A DNA stretch of 64,000 nucleotides from Sphaerolaimus hirsutus. Taxonomy: Eukaryota > Nematoda > Chromadorea > Monhysterida > Sphaerolaimidae. Of this stretch, positions 24,457 to 34,999 are shown piece by piece; within the stretch, counting starts at the first letter, position 1, and each line of letters starts with the position of its first letter. The DNA lies in NCBI GenBank assembly GCA_964036195.1, contig OZ038457.1, positions 18,131,147 through 18,195,146 of the forward strand. Direction: 5' to 3'. The notes below the pieces were generated by a model, which made no database searches, was not told the origin of the DNA, and was given only the letters and a program-made list of their open reading frames with translations. The position numbers were made by a program, and so were the translations under genes.

Positions 24457-25803
24457 TAGGGTTGGCACTTGATTTTTTTTAACTGAAAAAAATCAACGGG
24501 TGGGAATAGGGTTGGAAAAAAAACGTTTTTTTTTAACTCAATGTTTTTTTAAAAAAAACAACGTTTTTTTTAAAAAACAACAACGTTTTTAATAAAAAAA
24601 AACGTTTTTTTTAAAAGCTCCCAGATATGACCTAGTGTCAACATATATAGGTATGTCAGACACTGGCAATACTCTGTGATGTTAAATATGACCATATAAT
24701 GGCTGTGGAGCCATGGGATAGCATTATAAGTGGTGATTTGTGTCAAAAATATCCATTTTTCGTTGACATATTGTTCGTATATCGCCTTATAGTCGAATGT
24801 TTGTGACTTCAGGTAAAGTTTGGCACGGAATGGTGATCAAACAAGGTTATAAAAGGAGGTTGTTACTTTGGGAGTGAAGTCACACACTGTGGAGGTACAT
24901 GGAAGCACATTACCTCAATATTATATATTACAGCAACATATGTCGGCTTATTCACCCATGGTAGCACATAGAAATGGATGTTTTGATACTAAAAATGCAA
25001 CAAAACCAATGAAAACAACCACCAATGTCAATTTGTGTGTGAAATTGCGCGCTTGCGCGCAAAAATTTTGCAAAATACCTAGTGCTTAGTACTAAAAATT
25101 TCGGCTGATGTTTTTAAAAAAAAAAAAAAACATTTTGGATGTCATGTTTTTTTATTAAAAAAAACGTTTTTTTAATATAAAAAAACGTTTAAAAAAAAAC
25201 ATCGGCCAACCCTAGGTGGGAACTGATTTTAATTTAAAAAAATCAAAAGTCAAAATTTCTGGTAGACTTGCACTAGGTATTTTGCATTTTTGTGCACGCA
25301 AGCGCGCAATTTCTCATACATGTTACCATTTGTGGTGTTTTCATGGGTTTTGGGGCATTTTTAGTGTAAAATCTTCCATTTATTCATGTTACCATGCAAT
25401 AATAAGCTGTGATATGCTAGTGTAGTATATAATATCTAACCAATGTGCTCCAACATACTTCTACAGTGTGTAACATCACTGTCAATGTATTAGCCTTCTC
25501 TTACAACCTTATTTAAGCACTATTCCATGCTGAACTTCACTTGAAGTCACAAACGTTTGACAAAAGGCAATATATGTAATAAGTCTACATAAAATGGATA
25601 TTTTTGGCAGAAATCACTGCTCATAATGCTATCCCATGACTCCACAGTCATAATATCACCACAATAGACATAACAATACATTGTCTGACACTTAACATAC
25701 ACATATTTTTTCTCTATACCCCCATTTTTGGTGATTTTAAAAATAATCTGATTTTAATTTTTAAAAATCAAGGCGTTTAAAAAAATTGTTTTTCCCAACC
25801 CTA
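24457..25803 (+). mobile_element. hAT-like MITE, AAAATCA-arm family, carrying a nested MITE
   Basis: The termini are TAGGGTTGGCAC and CCCAACCCTA, with flanks TGTATACC and TGTATGCC (7 of 8). The arms are TGATTTTTTT/AAAAATCA. The core (about 25260-25700) is a diverged relative of the AACGTTT-family core (ACTAGGTATTTTGCA, CGCAAGCGCGCAATTT, TTTTCATGGGTTTTGGGGCA). It is interrupted at 24507-25214. Unit 2 copy: 42150-43495. Confidence 0.87.
24507..25214 (+). mobile_element. hAT-like MITE, AACGTTT-arm family, copy d (nested)
   Basis: 708 bases with TAGGGTTGG termini and the perfect TSD GGTGGGAA (24499-24506 and 25215-25222). It lies inside the left arm of the AAAATCA-arm element, so it inserted later. 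Unit 2 copy: 42200-42906. Confidence 0.93.
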
Positions 25804-26107
25804 TGTATGCCCATTTTGAGCCATTTTCACCTACTTTTAGCGATTTCTCTCCCTTTTCTTCCTTCTATGGCCCGAAAAAGCCTATATATCGAACCAGCAC
25901 AACCCCCCAACCCCCCCCAGAAAATTTTTCAGCTATCTATCCCCCCAGAGGAGCGATTTGCTATCTATCCATCCACTCGGAGGGTCAAAATTCCAGATAC
26001 TCCAGCTCCCAGCACTTAAAAAAGCAATGGCATTTTTTAATTTTGAAATATTTTGGTTAGGTCTGGTCCGTTGCAAGGGTTCAGAATGGGGCTGGAAAAC
26101 GGAAAAT

Positions 26108-26635
26108 TAAGGGTGTCAAAAAAATTTTTTTAGGAAAACAGAACGGAAAATGGAAAAAATTGCATTTGGCTGAAAACGGAAACGGGAACAGAACAAAAAT
26201 TTCAGTGGCCTGAAAAGGGTCCAGAAAAACGGAAACGGAAAAATGTAATCTGCATGGAAATGGAAAAATTTGCTGAAATTTTGCCAGAAAATGGATAAAA
26301 TTGGTTGAAATTTTGCTGGAAGTGGAAAAAATTTGCTGAAATTTTGCTGGAAACAGAAAAAGTTTACATAATTGACAATCTGCATGAATGTTTACCAGTT
26401 TGGCTGGAACAGAAAGTTGAGCCAGAAAAAGGTAAATGAGGCGGAAAAACAGAAAATTGAAGCAGGAACGGAAAAAGGTGGAAAAACTGAAAATTTAGCT
26501 GGAAAACGGAAAATGAGATGGACAAACGGAAACGGAAAAAAGTGGCGGGAAAACGGGACAAAAATTTCAGCAGCCGGAAAACGGAACGGAAAACGGAAAA
26601 AATTTGCCTGCGGAAAATGGAAATTTGACACCCTA
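26108..26635. mobile_element. MITE-like element with GGAAAACGG arms
   Basis: The left end TAAGGGTGTCAAA and right end TTTGACACCCTA are inverted. The whole interior is degenerate GGAAAA(C/T)GG and TTTGCTGAAATTTTGC repeats. No convincing 8-bp TSD was found. Long frames on both strands are repeat translations. Unit 2 copy: 43800-44327. Confidence 0.6.
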
Positions 26636-26910
26636 GCTGGGTTACCTACCCACCAAACGCTGTGCTATGTATCTATCATAGTTGTTAAAACATTTACTTT
26701 TACTCGATAAATACATATACTCGAGGTACTGAGTAAATATGTTTGTTTCTTCTGAAAAGGTACTTGAAAAGCAAACTGCAGTCTGTTCTGAGTTAGTGAG
26801 TATGAAACGATCAAATTTGGAAATGTCTGGATATAAAAAATAAAAAAGCACGGTTTTTAATTTATTTTTTTGATCGGCTATTTCTTTGGCGATATGTTCG
26901 CTTTTCGCTT

Positions 26911-27030
26911 TTATTTCAGCCGTTCCTGGACTACTGAGGCATACAAATGCAAAAGGAAGTAAGTTTTGGAAGATTTCAGCCATACCGGTACTACTGGGCA
27001 TTCAAATGCAAAAGAAAATAAGTTTTGGAT
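26911..27030 (+). repeat. 60-bp tandem pair resembling a duplicated mini-exon
   Basis: Two ~60-base units start with ATTTCAGCC, share ACTACTG.GCAT.CAAATGCAAAA, and end AGTAAGTTTTGGA or AATAAGTTTTGGA. Each looks like acceptor, short exon, donor. Whether either is spliced cannot be told. Copy in unit 2 at about 44603-44722. Confidence 0.45.
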
Positions 27031-27128
27031 ATACCCTGGCAAGTATGACAAGTTGGCATCCGGCCAATAATTTCGAAATCGCTCAAAGCTAAAATAGGTA
27101 GGCGTGTCTATAGACGAACATAGCGATT

Positions 27129-27278
27129 ATGATAGTGAAAATTGGCAAAGTGGACTATTGTGGCGATTTTGTGCAAAAAATTGAGGAAAAATCGCTCAAA
27201 GTACGATACGCAACTGGTGACCTGGACGTATGCCAACTTATCAGTCGTGACCAGATCCATAAGTTTGCTAGCGGCTGA
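27129..27278 (+). CDS. Possible small ORF, unknown (49 aa)
   Basis: ATG at 27129 to TGA at 27276-27278, with an in-frame stop shortly upstream. The predicted peptide has a balanced, protein-like composition (residues YATGDLDVCQLISRDQIHKF near its C-terminal part), unlike the repeat-derived frames around it. It could be an exon fragment of an unrecognised gene, perhaps linked to 27449-27561, where a second short frame opens in GC-richer sequence. There are no domain matches from memory and no promoter evidence. The same frame is present in unit 2 at 44821-44970. Confidence is low because it is short and unsupported by splice logic. Confidence 0.2.
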   Translation: MIVKIGKVDYCGDFVQKIEEKSLKVRYATGDLDVCQLISRDQIHKFASG

Positions 27279-27585
27279 CTGTTCTGCGGCGTTCATACAG
27301 TGGGTCGCCGTACGTAGCTTCAAGCGGAGTGCGCCAGGCATGTTTGCTCTCTTTCCTCGTTTTTGGTTTGGCTTTCTCCTATCTAGGTGCTCCTGGGGTT
27401 AGATTGGACACGAGCCAAGTTTGTTATTCAACCTAGGTGGAGTTATCAATGGCCGCACGGTGCTGCTGCCGTCGTGAACAGCAGAATTCGGTGGAGAGCT
27501 TGCGCGACCCAGTGCTGCCGGACGGTGAGGGTGGAATCTTTGTGTTTAAAATTTGCCGGTGACCCCTATCAGGATTAATGGCGCA

Positions 27586-27778
27586 CCGCACACTGCAAAG
27601 TGTAACGTTAAGTTCGGACGATTTTTGCATGGGTGGAATTAAAAATCGTCCGAACCTACCCAATTTTCAGTAGTTTTTTAGATGTGTCGTAAATAAAATC
27701 CTCCGAACTGACTTTATAATTCTGCCCGGGCGGAAATTAAAACGTCCGGACCTGATCGTTACACTTTGCAGTGTGCGG
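27586..27778. mobile_element. Small palindromic MITE, CCGCACACTGCAAAGTG termini
   Basis: CCGCACACTGCAAAGTGTAA and its reverse complement end the element. Inner arms TTCGGACGATTTTT and AAAATCGTCCGAAC also pair. Copy in unit 2 at about 45278-45470. Confidence 0.7.
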
Positions 27779-27927
27779 TTCGCCGATGAGTAACTTTTTG
27801 CTAGGATGTAGGTAGGCCTTCCCGGAAGTGCATTTATCCACATTTCTATTTCAACGTCTCATTTAAGATTGAATGCCCGGAAGAATTTTGTTTTTACTGA
27901 ACGTGGAACATTACACGACATTTCTAC

Positions 27928-28087
27928 TACGGTTCAAACGGGACCAGTTTTTCGGACCGGGACCGGGATCCGAAATTGTCTAATGTCTGGACCGGGACTG
28001 GCTTTTTTCAATTGTCGGAACGTGACCGCACCAGGCCCGACTTTTTGCCCAACCATGTACCGGGACCGCGGTCTTTTTTGAACCCTA
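27928..28087. mobile_element. hAT-like MITE with GGGACC arms
   Basis: The termini are TACGGTTCAAACGGGACC and TTTTTGAACCCTA. Flanks ATTTCTAC (27920-27927) and ATTTATAC (28088-28095) match at 7 of 8. The arms are GGACCGGGACCGGGA-like repeats. At 160 bases it is nearly all arm. Unit 2 copy: 45620-45779. Confidence 0.78.
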
Positions 28088-28601
28088 ATTTATACTCCCC
28101 GCCCTCACCACTCAGTTGGCTCGCGCCCGAGCTGTTCCCCTCGAACGCGTCCGCCGTGCTGCTGGTGCGCCGCTAGCCGCTAAATAGCTGCTCGAAAGCT
28201 GCCCAGAGTAATCAATGACTGGAATGGAGGGCTTTGTGCTAATGGGTCTGACTGGATGGGGTGTTGTTCGATTGTGGTGTCCAAATGTTCGGATTTCAAA
28301 GACAATTTCATTTTTTTAAATTGTGAGTGAAGTATCTTCTATCTTATTTCTGTGTTTTGAGCTTTCGAGAGATGAGTATCTGTGTTTTGAGTTTGTTGTC
28401 ATAAAACCTGAGCAGCCCTGGGTTTTTCTTTGCAGATCAAAAATAAAATTTGACATCCCTCGAAACCCCTGAAAAACGCAGAAAAAACCTTTTATGTGTT
28501 TCCGTGTTCCAGAAAATAAAAACTGTAACAATGATATAAGTGTATCCTTGCCACACAATTAATTTATCATCAGCTATCACTAAATATTTCCCTTAACCCA
28601 G

Positions 28602-28699
28602 AGTCCGGTTGGTTCATCATCTACGGTAGCTGTAATTACACAGCTCAACAAATTCTGCCGACATCGCTGACGCCCGCTGTGGTGACGTTCCTGTGGTAA
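28602..28699 (+). CDS. Possible isolated exon, unknown
   Basis: After the acceptor-like CCCTTAACCCAG, one frame reads about 30 residues including NYTAQQILPTSL before a stop. The phrase loosely recalls the A..ILPT.L stretch of major-facilitator transporters of the SLC22/sugar-porter type, but this is a faint resemblance in a very short frame. No neighbouring exon with matching content was found. Identical sequence exists in unit 2 (about 46295-46392). Treat as a weak hint only. Confidence 0.12.
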
Positions 28700-28849
28700 A
28701 CGCGAATGTTGTGGTAAGTTATTCCGTATATGGTGATGTTTTGTCGTTAAACGGGTAAACGTTATGTAGTGTTATGTTCCAGGAATCTTACGTGTAACCG
28801 GCTTTTTTACCATTTTAAAAACCCATTAAAGCGGTTTATAATACGCTGG

Positions 28850-29385
28850 GTAGGGGTATTCCAGATTTCGACCCTCTGTGGGTTGGATGGATAGCAAATC
28901 GCTCCTCTGGGGGGATATATAGCTGAAAAAACGTTGTTGTTGTTTTTTGGTGGGGGGGGGTGGTAGGTGGTTCAATATCTAGACATTTTCAAGGTGTAGA
29001 AGACAGAAAGGGGGGGGGGAAATCGCTTTAAAAATAGGCGAAAGATACAAGCACAGCTAAAAAATAGGTGAATGAGCACAGCTAGAATATAGGTGAAACA
29101 TAAAGCACAGCTAAAAAATAGGTGAATGATTAAGCACAGCTAAAGATAGCGAAGATAGTACAAGAATAGCGAAAATAGGCATTAAGTAACATGAATTAGT
29201 GACTTTGAAGATGCACATCTAAACCGGTTTAAAAATTGGCGATTTTGTGCAAAAATTGGGGTCAAAAATGTCTCAAAAGTCTTACCATCTAGATAGATAG
29301 CTGACCGACTGGGGGGGGGGTCAGGGGACAGTAGCCTAAAAATTTGCCTCGGGGATAGATAGTTGGGCGATTTGGGTGGTAACCT
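28850..29385. repeat. GATAGATAG / poly-G repeat element (CAGGGG-type relative)
   Basis: It contains GGATAGCAAATCGCTCC, repeated AGCACAGCTAAAAAATAGGTG phrases and G runs, the reverse-strand signature of 20839-21322 and 30526-31463. The termini are unclear. Unit 2 copy at about 46543-47078. Confidence 0.55.
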
Positions 29386-29815
29386 CCCTTTCCTACCCTA
29401 CACTGGGCATTTTGCGATATTTGGCAAAAGCTGTTTGTGTTTACGATGCCTTCATTATTTGGATGGAAGCGTGGTTAGAATTCGGAATCTAAAAATGAAA
29501 ACAGTTGGTGATACTCGATATTCGTTACCAATATGTCGTCCTGATTTTGGAGTGTGTATGCAGACATTTTGTAAATTCTTTGGTCTTATGTCAAGTTTTT
29601 TGCAATCATCACCATTCGTTCTTCCATTCTATTTTGTATTTCTGTTATGGTATTTTCTTTTCGAAGTAATTTCCAAATCTCAGTGTCTCTTTGTTTTCGC
29701 ATTTTACATTTTGTTATTTTTTGAATCTATGACATTTCATGCCAATTGGGTTGGCTCATATTCATATGCAGATTATTTTGTCGCAACGAAGTGTGAGTTT
29801 GTGGATTTGACGTGA
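29363..29815 (+). CDS. Hypothetical hydrophobic ORF (150 aa), doubtful
   Basis: The frame starts inside the preceding repeat and runs to a stop at 29813-29815. Residues from about 75 are strongly hydrophobic and Phe/Leu-rich, long enough for one or two membrane spans, as expected by chance in T-rich DNA. Cys residues are scattered (ICRPDFGVCMQTFCKFF). No family is recognised. The frame is identical in unit 2 (47056-47508), which is uninformative because flanking noncoding DNA is equally conserved. It may be a chance frame or a degraded exon. Confidence 0.18.
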   Translation: MGDLGGNLPFLPYTGHFAIFGKSCLCLRCLHYLDGSVVRIRNLKMKTVGDTRYSLPICRPDFGVCMQTFCKFFGLMSSFLQSSPFVLPFYFVFLLWYFLFEVISKSQCLFVFAFYILLFFESMTFHANWVGSYSYADYFVATKCEFVDLT

Positions 29816-30525
29816 CGTGACAAAATAAAATTTTTGTTTATGTCTTTGACAATTTTAAATCATCAAAATGCTTTTTATGCTTTTCGGGGTGAGGGCTCAG
29901 TTTCAACTTGGCGCAGACAAAATAACCATTAAAATTCGTTTTATAAAAATGCATGAAATTAAAGGTCCACGCCTTAGGTACTCGCAACGGCATCTACGTG
30001 TATCGGTAATTTGCTTCTTAAAAAATTTCTACAAAAATGTAAGTACCTATTAAAATTTGTCTCAAGCTGAAAATAGGCCCCGATGAACTGATTCTCCAGC
30101 TGCCGCGACGCAAAGCGCAGTTTATCTTTAATTTGAAGTTCCGTGTTGCTTGCTTCTAGTATTAAGTAGCGAAACTGAGAATTGACATTTTACCTTTCGC
30201 ATTTTACAGTGTCTGTCAGTGCCATCCGGTGCAAGTCAATTGCGTATGTCGTGCAAATTTGTCAATTGTTATACAAGTGTAAAAATTTCAGTATAATAAT
30301 ATAATCTATTATTTTTCATTGACACTATATTTGACACTTAAGTTTACACTTAGACGTGCTCGGGACTGCTCTATGATGGCAGTCCCGCAACCTTTAATTT
30401 GGCATGTAAAATGTCATGCAAAGTATCAATCAAAAACTAACAAAAGCACTAACTTTTGACATTTTATGTGGTGCGGAACTGCCTCTGATTAGATATTTAA
30501 AGAAAAAGTGCCCCGTTACGGTGGC
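29816..30525. other. Intergenic, with a TGTCA-word foldback remnant near 30190-30390
   Basis: GACATTTTACCTTTCGC, TTGTCAATTG and CTTAGACGTGCTCGGGACTGC resemble parts of the TGTCATGCAAAGTGTC foldback family. No gene is recognised. Confidence 0.35.
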
Positions 30526-31463
30526 CAGGGGTTTAGTGGGGGGCGGGGTAACCCCCCCCCCCAAATCCGCCATCTATCGATCTTTCCCAGAAGCAAAATT
30601 TTGGGCTACTATCCTCTAACCCCCCCCCCAAATCGGCCAGCTATCTATCTATCTGGAGCGATTTTAAAGAAATTTCACCCCAATTTTCGCTCAAAATCGC
30701 TAATTTTCGTACCTTTTTATAGTTTTTCACCTTCAAAATTCTATTTCATGTTCCGTATTGCCTATTTTCAGCTATTTTTTGTACTATATGTACTTATCTT
30801 ATTTCTTCTAATAGAAGAGCGCCGTTCTATTTTTTTCGTCAACTTTTTTACCTGCCGTTCTATTAGAGGTGCCGTTCTATTTTTTCACCAAAAATTTTCA
30901 GACATTTTTCATTTGAACATGGTGTTGTTACTGAAAAATGAACAACACGTTACTATCAAAGCATCAATTCAAACAAAACCAAATGTAAAAATTACCCTAA
31001 ATCGTAGTTCTGTACATCTTGGATGTTCACACCATCCATTTTTCTAATATTTGTGTGTTCTGGTACACTTGCAACATAATTTCTTCCTGCCGTTCTATTA
31101 GAGGTGCCGTTCTATTGGAGGCTGCCTTTCTATTAATTTCGTGAGTGCAAAAAAGTGCCAAAACCTGCCGTTCTATTGGAGGTATGCCATTCTATTAGAA
31201 GAAATACGGTATATACCTATTTTTAGCTGTTTTTCTCCTACTTTTAGCGATTTTTTCCCTTTTCTTCCTTCTATACCTCGGAAAAACCTATATATTGAAC
31301 CCACGCGAACCGCCCCTCCCCCAACCCCCCAACCCCCCACCCCCCCCACCCCCCCAATCCCCCACCCCCCCCCCCCAAATTTTGTCCAGCTATCTATCCC
31401 TCCGGAGGATCGATTTGCTATCTATATGAACCCCCGCGGGGGTCTAAATCTACAAAACCCCTG
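30526..31463. mobile_element. hAT-like MITE, CAGGGGTTT / AAAACCCCTG termini
   Basis: Flanks ACGGTGGC (30518-30525) and GCGGTGGC (31464-31471) match at 7 of 8. The arms contain C runs and CTATCTATCTATC. It is interrupted by the CCGTATTTC-type element at 30797-31209. Unit 2 copy: 48219-49159. Confidence 0.8.
30797..31209. mobile_element. TA-flanked MITE with TTCTTCTAATAGAA ends (nested)
   Basis: Left CTTATTTCTTCTAATAGAAG and right ATTAGAAGAAATACGG are inverted, with TA at each border. The arms repeat GCCGTTCTATTAGAGGTGCC. The same family occurs at 58249-59247. Copy in unit 2 at about 48489-48903. Confidence 0.75.
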
Positions 31464-31506
31464 GCGGTGGCACTACCGCCAAAGTCATAAGGACCATGGG
31501 TTTTGG

Positions 31507-31703
31507 CGCTAATGGCCCTGCGCACACGAGTTTTCACATGAAATTTCGAAAACTAATAAATGAGCTTTGAACATGTCTGAGTTTTCCACAATGAGTCATT
31601 TTTAATCTCCGTCAACTGTAGTTGACGGCCACCTCATTGTAGAAAACTCAAATGCGTTCTAAGCTGATTTGTGAGTTTTAGAAATTTCGTGTGAAAACTA
31701 GTG
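31507..31703. mobile_element. MITE with GCGCACAC(T/G)AGTTTTCAC ends
   Basis: GCGCACACGAGTTTTCACATG and GTGTGAAAACTAGTGTGC are inverted ends around a GTCAACTGTAGTTGAC palindromic centre. It ends about 140 bases upstream of the reductase start codon. Relatives are at 35474-35673 and 63537-63845. Unit 2 copy at about 49200-49398. Confidence 0.7.
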
Positions 31704-31846
31704 TGCACAATATCGCTAACTTTCGAAATTCTTGGAATCTTTCAACGGATTTTAAAAGATCCTCTCGATACTTCGCACTTTCCATCCAAAAACAACGTCC
31801 TCCCGCAGCCCCTTTCAGCCAGCAACCCCCAAACCCCCCCTCCAAA

Positions 31847-34439
31847 ATGTCTCGGCCAACAAAGCGCCTCATCGCTCTGCTTCACCGCGCAAGGGGGGTG
31901 CCATCCCGCCGCCTGTCCTCGCACGGGGGTGGTGGCCAGTCGGACATGTTGGTCTACGCCAAGTTCGGCGACCCCTCGAGCGTGGTGCGCTTGGTTACGC
32001 AGCCGGTGCAGCACAGGTTGAGGCCTGGAGAGGTGTGTTGTGGGGGGTGATTGTATCGGTGATGTAGTTGTTATGTTGAGGCTGTCCTCTCGAATCGCGC
32101 CGCTATTTACCAATCGACAGTAAAGGCCAATTTTTACCAACAATCGTCGACCTCTATATCTTTCAATAGCGCGGCAGTCAAACACTGACTAAAAAAGGAG
32201 GGCGCTTTTCTATTATTTAAAAATAATGTGTTCACACATTTATACGAGTCTACCATTTGCCATCGAATAAGTCAATGTCCTCATCATATTTAAATGTGAA
32301 TAAATATATTGAATCCCTTCAAATCAACGCCTAAACTTCTTTCAGCTACCGATTTGAGGCACGATTTGAACTAGCCCCTATCCAAATTGTTTGTGTTTTA
32401 GTGGGTGATTTTGAAAAATCGTGTAAGCCAACCCTTTCTTCCACTACATAATACTGGCCCCCCGTGCACAGGTGCAAGTGCGTTGGCTGGCGGCCCCCGT
32501 GAACCCTGCAGACATCAATATGATCCAGGGGGTGTATGCAATTAAACCGCCGCTGCCCGCTGTGGGCGGCAATGAGGGAGTCGCGCTGGTGGAAGCAGTC
32601 GATTCAGCTGTTAGGTTTGTTTGGGTTTTTGTGATGATGTCAGGATTATTATTTGTGGGGTTATTAATCTTCATAGCTGCTATCAGCAGGACCCAAGAAA
32701 TTTACTTGCACTTCGTAAAAAAAGTGATATACGATAATTAACGGAACGATAATTAATTGGTGTTTTAATAAGTTTTCAATTGCAAGGCCACTTTGTGCTG
32801 AACCCAAAAAAATGATTTCACATTTTCCATCACCAACTTTTTCACACCTACCTAAAATTCCCCCCCCCCCCTAACAGGTCCGTGTCACCCGGGGACCATG
32901 TGATTCCTTCCCGGGCTGGATTAGGCACGTGGCAGACCAGATCCGTTCTACACGAACGTGAACTAATCAAATTGGAGCATGATTTGAAATTGGAACAGGC
33001 TGCGCAGGTGCTCTTTATTTGGCGTTTTTGTGTGGTTGGGCGATTTGATCATTAGCGTGCCAAAAATCTATACCGGGGATAATTTTGCGCAAAATGCAAA
33101 ATGTCGTGAAAATTTTAAACTGTTCCGTCTATTGTCAGATTTTTCTCTGTCATTTCACATTTTCACGACATTTTACACTGTGTGAGATCGGCTCGACGGC
33201 GCTACTTGGACAATCGTTGCAACCACTTGTGTACCCTGTTCGTCACCGCTGAATAAGGCCTACAGTCCACACACTAGTTGACATCAAAATTCGTGTCAAC
33301 TAAAGTCTACTAAATTTTGTTTTATTATTTATGTGATTTTAACTTTCGATGTGATAAAGCACAGTTAATTTTATATCGTGGCTAGGGATGGAAAAAACCC
33401 TTTGAAACCGTTTTTTTAATAACCTTTGAAAAAAACCGGCCGTGACGCTTGCCCGGCCAAAATCTTGACACTTTATTTTCATTTTTTCTGCTAAGTTCGA
33501 TGCTTTGAAATCTTTTTTTGTGTTATTTAGTTCAGATTCAGTTGACACGTATTTTCGATGTCAACTAGTGTGCGTGGGCCCATTGTGCCAAAGGCGCCAT
33601 GGCGCTGCTGTACTCAGCAGCGGTTTTTCATCATCTGCCTGGTTTCCACAAATTTGTGCTTAAGTACCGCCCGTACAAGAGCGAAAAAGCCCCTGAAAAA
33701 ACACCCGACCCACCAATTCTCCACCCCCAGCTAATGGTCAACCCGTGCACGGCGTACCGCCTACTGTGCGACTTCGCGCAACTGCGCAGGGGCGACACTA
33801 TCGTGCAAAACGGCGCCACCACAGCCGTGGGCCAGTACGTGTGCCAGCTGGCACATCAGTTGGGATATCATACAGTGAATGTGATTAGAACTGGGGGTAA
33901 TGTGCCGGAGAAAATGAATAGATTGAAGGTTTGTTGGCTTTGTTTTGGTGGCTGGATCTCAGCCAAGTTTTCCCTGCGTTTTTCAATCTCCATTGGCAAA
34001 CTCACGTCGTCATGTGTGGTGGAATAATTTATTTCACGAAAAATACAACCACGATCATCGTAAATATGCACGTCTACAGACTGAACACTTTGTACGGTGA
34101 TCTACCGTAACCGATCGGAATAATAAACTTAAAAAAAATTTTTTTTCTAGTGATAAATATTTACATCGGCTATGCTGTTTTTTGGCACAGAATTTCTCAC
34201 ATGATGTAAAATACTTAGTTCATTAAATGATGAAATTTTTTTCATATTTAGCATACATCACAACCAGTCCAACATGTTGCCCACCCTGTTGCAGTCGCTC
34301 GGCGCCGACCACGTGCTCACCGACGTCGAGTTCAAAAAGACCGCGCCAGAGTTGTGGAAACATCATAGAAGACCCAAATTGGCACTGAATTGCGTCGGCG
34401 GAAGGCAGGCGGCTTATCTAGCGCATGCTTTGGATCACG
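31847..34439 (+). CDS. MECR: Mitochondrial trans-2-enoyl-CoA reductase, 5' exons, copy 1 (partial)
   Basis: The family performs the NADPH-dependent last step of mitochondrial type II fatty-acid synthesis. Five exons join in frame: 31847-32032, 32472-32614, 32878-33007, 33731-33928 and 34268-34439, all GT/AG, giving about 276 residues of the usual ~370. Residues 1-30 are Arg-rich without acidic residues, fitting a mitochondrial presequence. [10 protein letters not shown] and PAVGGNEG (exon 2), GLGTWQT (exon 3), NPCTAYR and the nucleotide-binding stretch [12 protein letters not shown] (exon 4), and LALNCVGG (exon 5) are family motifs; the Tyr before PPLPAVGG is retained. The start is the only ATG preceding the presequence. 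The exon 5 acceptor was chosen to keep frame. The C-terminal ~100 residues were not found downstream, so this copy is probably incomplete. Identification is firm; the exon 4 and 5 boundaries are less so. Confidence 0.85.
33267..33575. mobile_element. CACACTAGTTGACA MITE inside reductase intron 3
   Basis: CACACTAGTTGACATC and GATGTCAACTAGTGTGCG are inverted ends. The interior holds a TAGGGATGGAAAAAACC stretch resembling a degraded hAT terminus. It ends about 155 bases before the inferred exon 4. Unit 2 copy: about 50958-51266. Confidence 0.7.
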
Positions 34440-34554
34440 GTGGGTTTCTCCTATTGTTTCTTGTTTGTTTGTTTTGTTTTTCCGCGGCCAATGGCTGATG
34501 TAGTCGTGGAATACGGGGTACTGTTAAGATGAAGACTATCAATGCAAGAGCGCT

Positions 34555-34800
34555 GTCTGACGCGTGGCTATACTACAGTGACGTGACAATGTACGCGCAG
34601 TTATTTCTGTCTCACGTTGGAAGCGTGCCAACGATATTTAAAGCATGCGATGTTTGTGAGAAGTCGTTATGAATACTTTTTGTGAAACATCATGACAGCA
34701 ATGAATTTTCCATTTTTTTCTGAAAATCGCATGCGAAAAATAACATTGGCGCGCTTCCGGCGTGAATCACGAGTGCAAGGTGTAAAGTCACTGGATAGGG
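34555..34800. mobile_element. Foldback element, TTGGAAGCGTGCCAA family
   Basis: CACGTTGGAAGCGTGCCAACGA at the left is mirrored by TTGGCGCGCTTCCGGCGTGA at the right. A related element occupies 60555-60800, sharing the GGTGTAAAGT end. Unit 2 copy: about 52246-52491. Confidence 0.6.
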
Positions 34801-34985
34801 TCTGTGCCGGTGCGCATGTAAACTCGGTGCGCATGTAGGCTCTGTGCCCATGTATTTCTACCCGGTGCTCATGTAGACTCGGTGCGCATCTTGTTCAACG
34901 TTCAACCGTACACGCGCACCGATCTACATGGGCACCGGGTTTATATGCATGGGGTCTACAATTACATGTGCACCATACCCATGTA
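34800..34985. repeat. CGGTGCGCATGTAGACT tandem/inverted repeat
   Basis: CGGTGCGCATGTAAACT-like 17-base units at the left face ACATGGGCACCGGGTTTA-like units at the right. A second block of the same words is at 35720-35870. It looks like another simple-repeat-armed element, but termini and TSD were not resolved. Unit 2 copies follow at +17,691. Confidence 0.55.
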
Positions 34986-34999
34986 CGAGTACAATGCAG

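Noticed and set aside
26116-26710. Overlapping frames of 65-112 codons on both strands
   Set aside because: They follow the GGAAAACGG repeats; composition is extreme and both strands are open.
31742-32185. 147-codon antisense frame over reductase exon 1
   Set aside because: It is the shadow of a GC-rich exon on the opposite strand; no domain.
33361-33440. Separate hAT-like MITE in reductase intron 3
   Set aside because: Only a single TAGGGATGG-like end is visible, without a partner or TSD.
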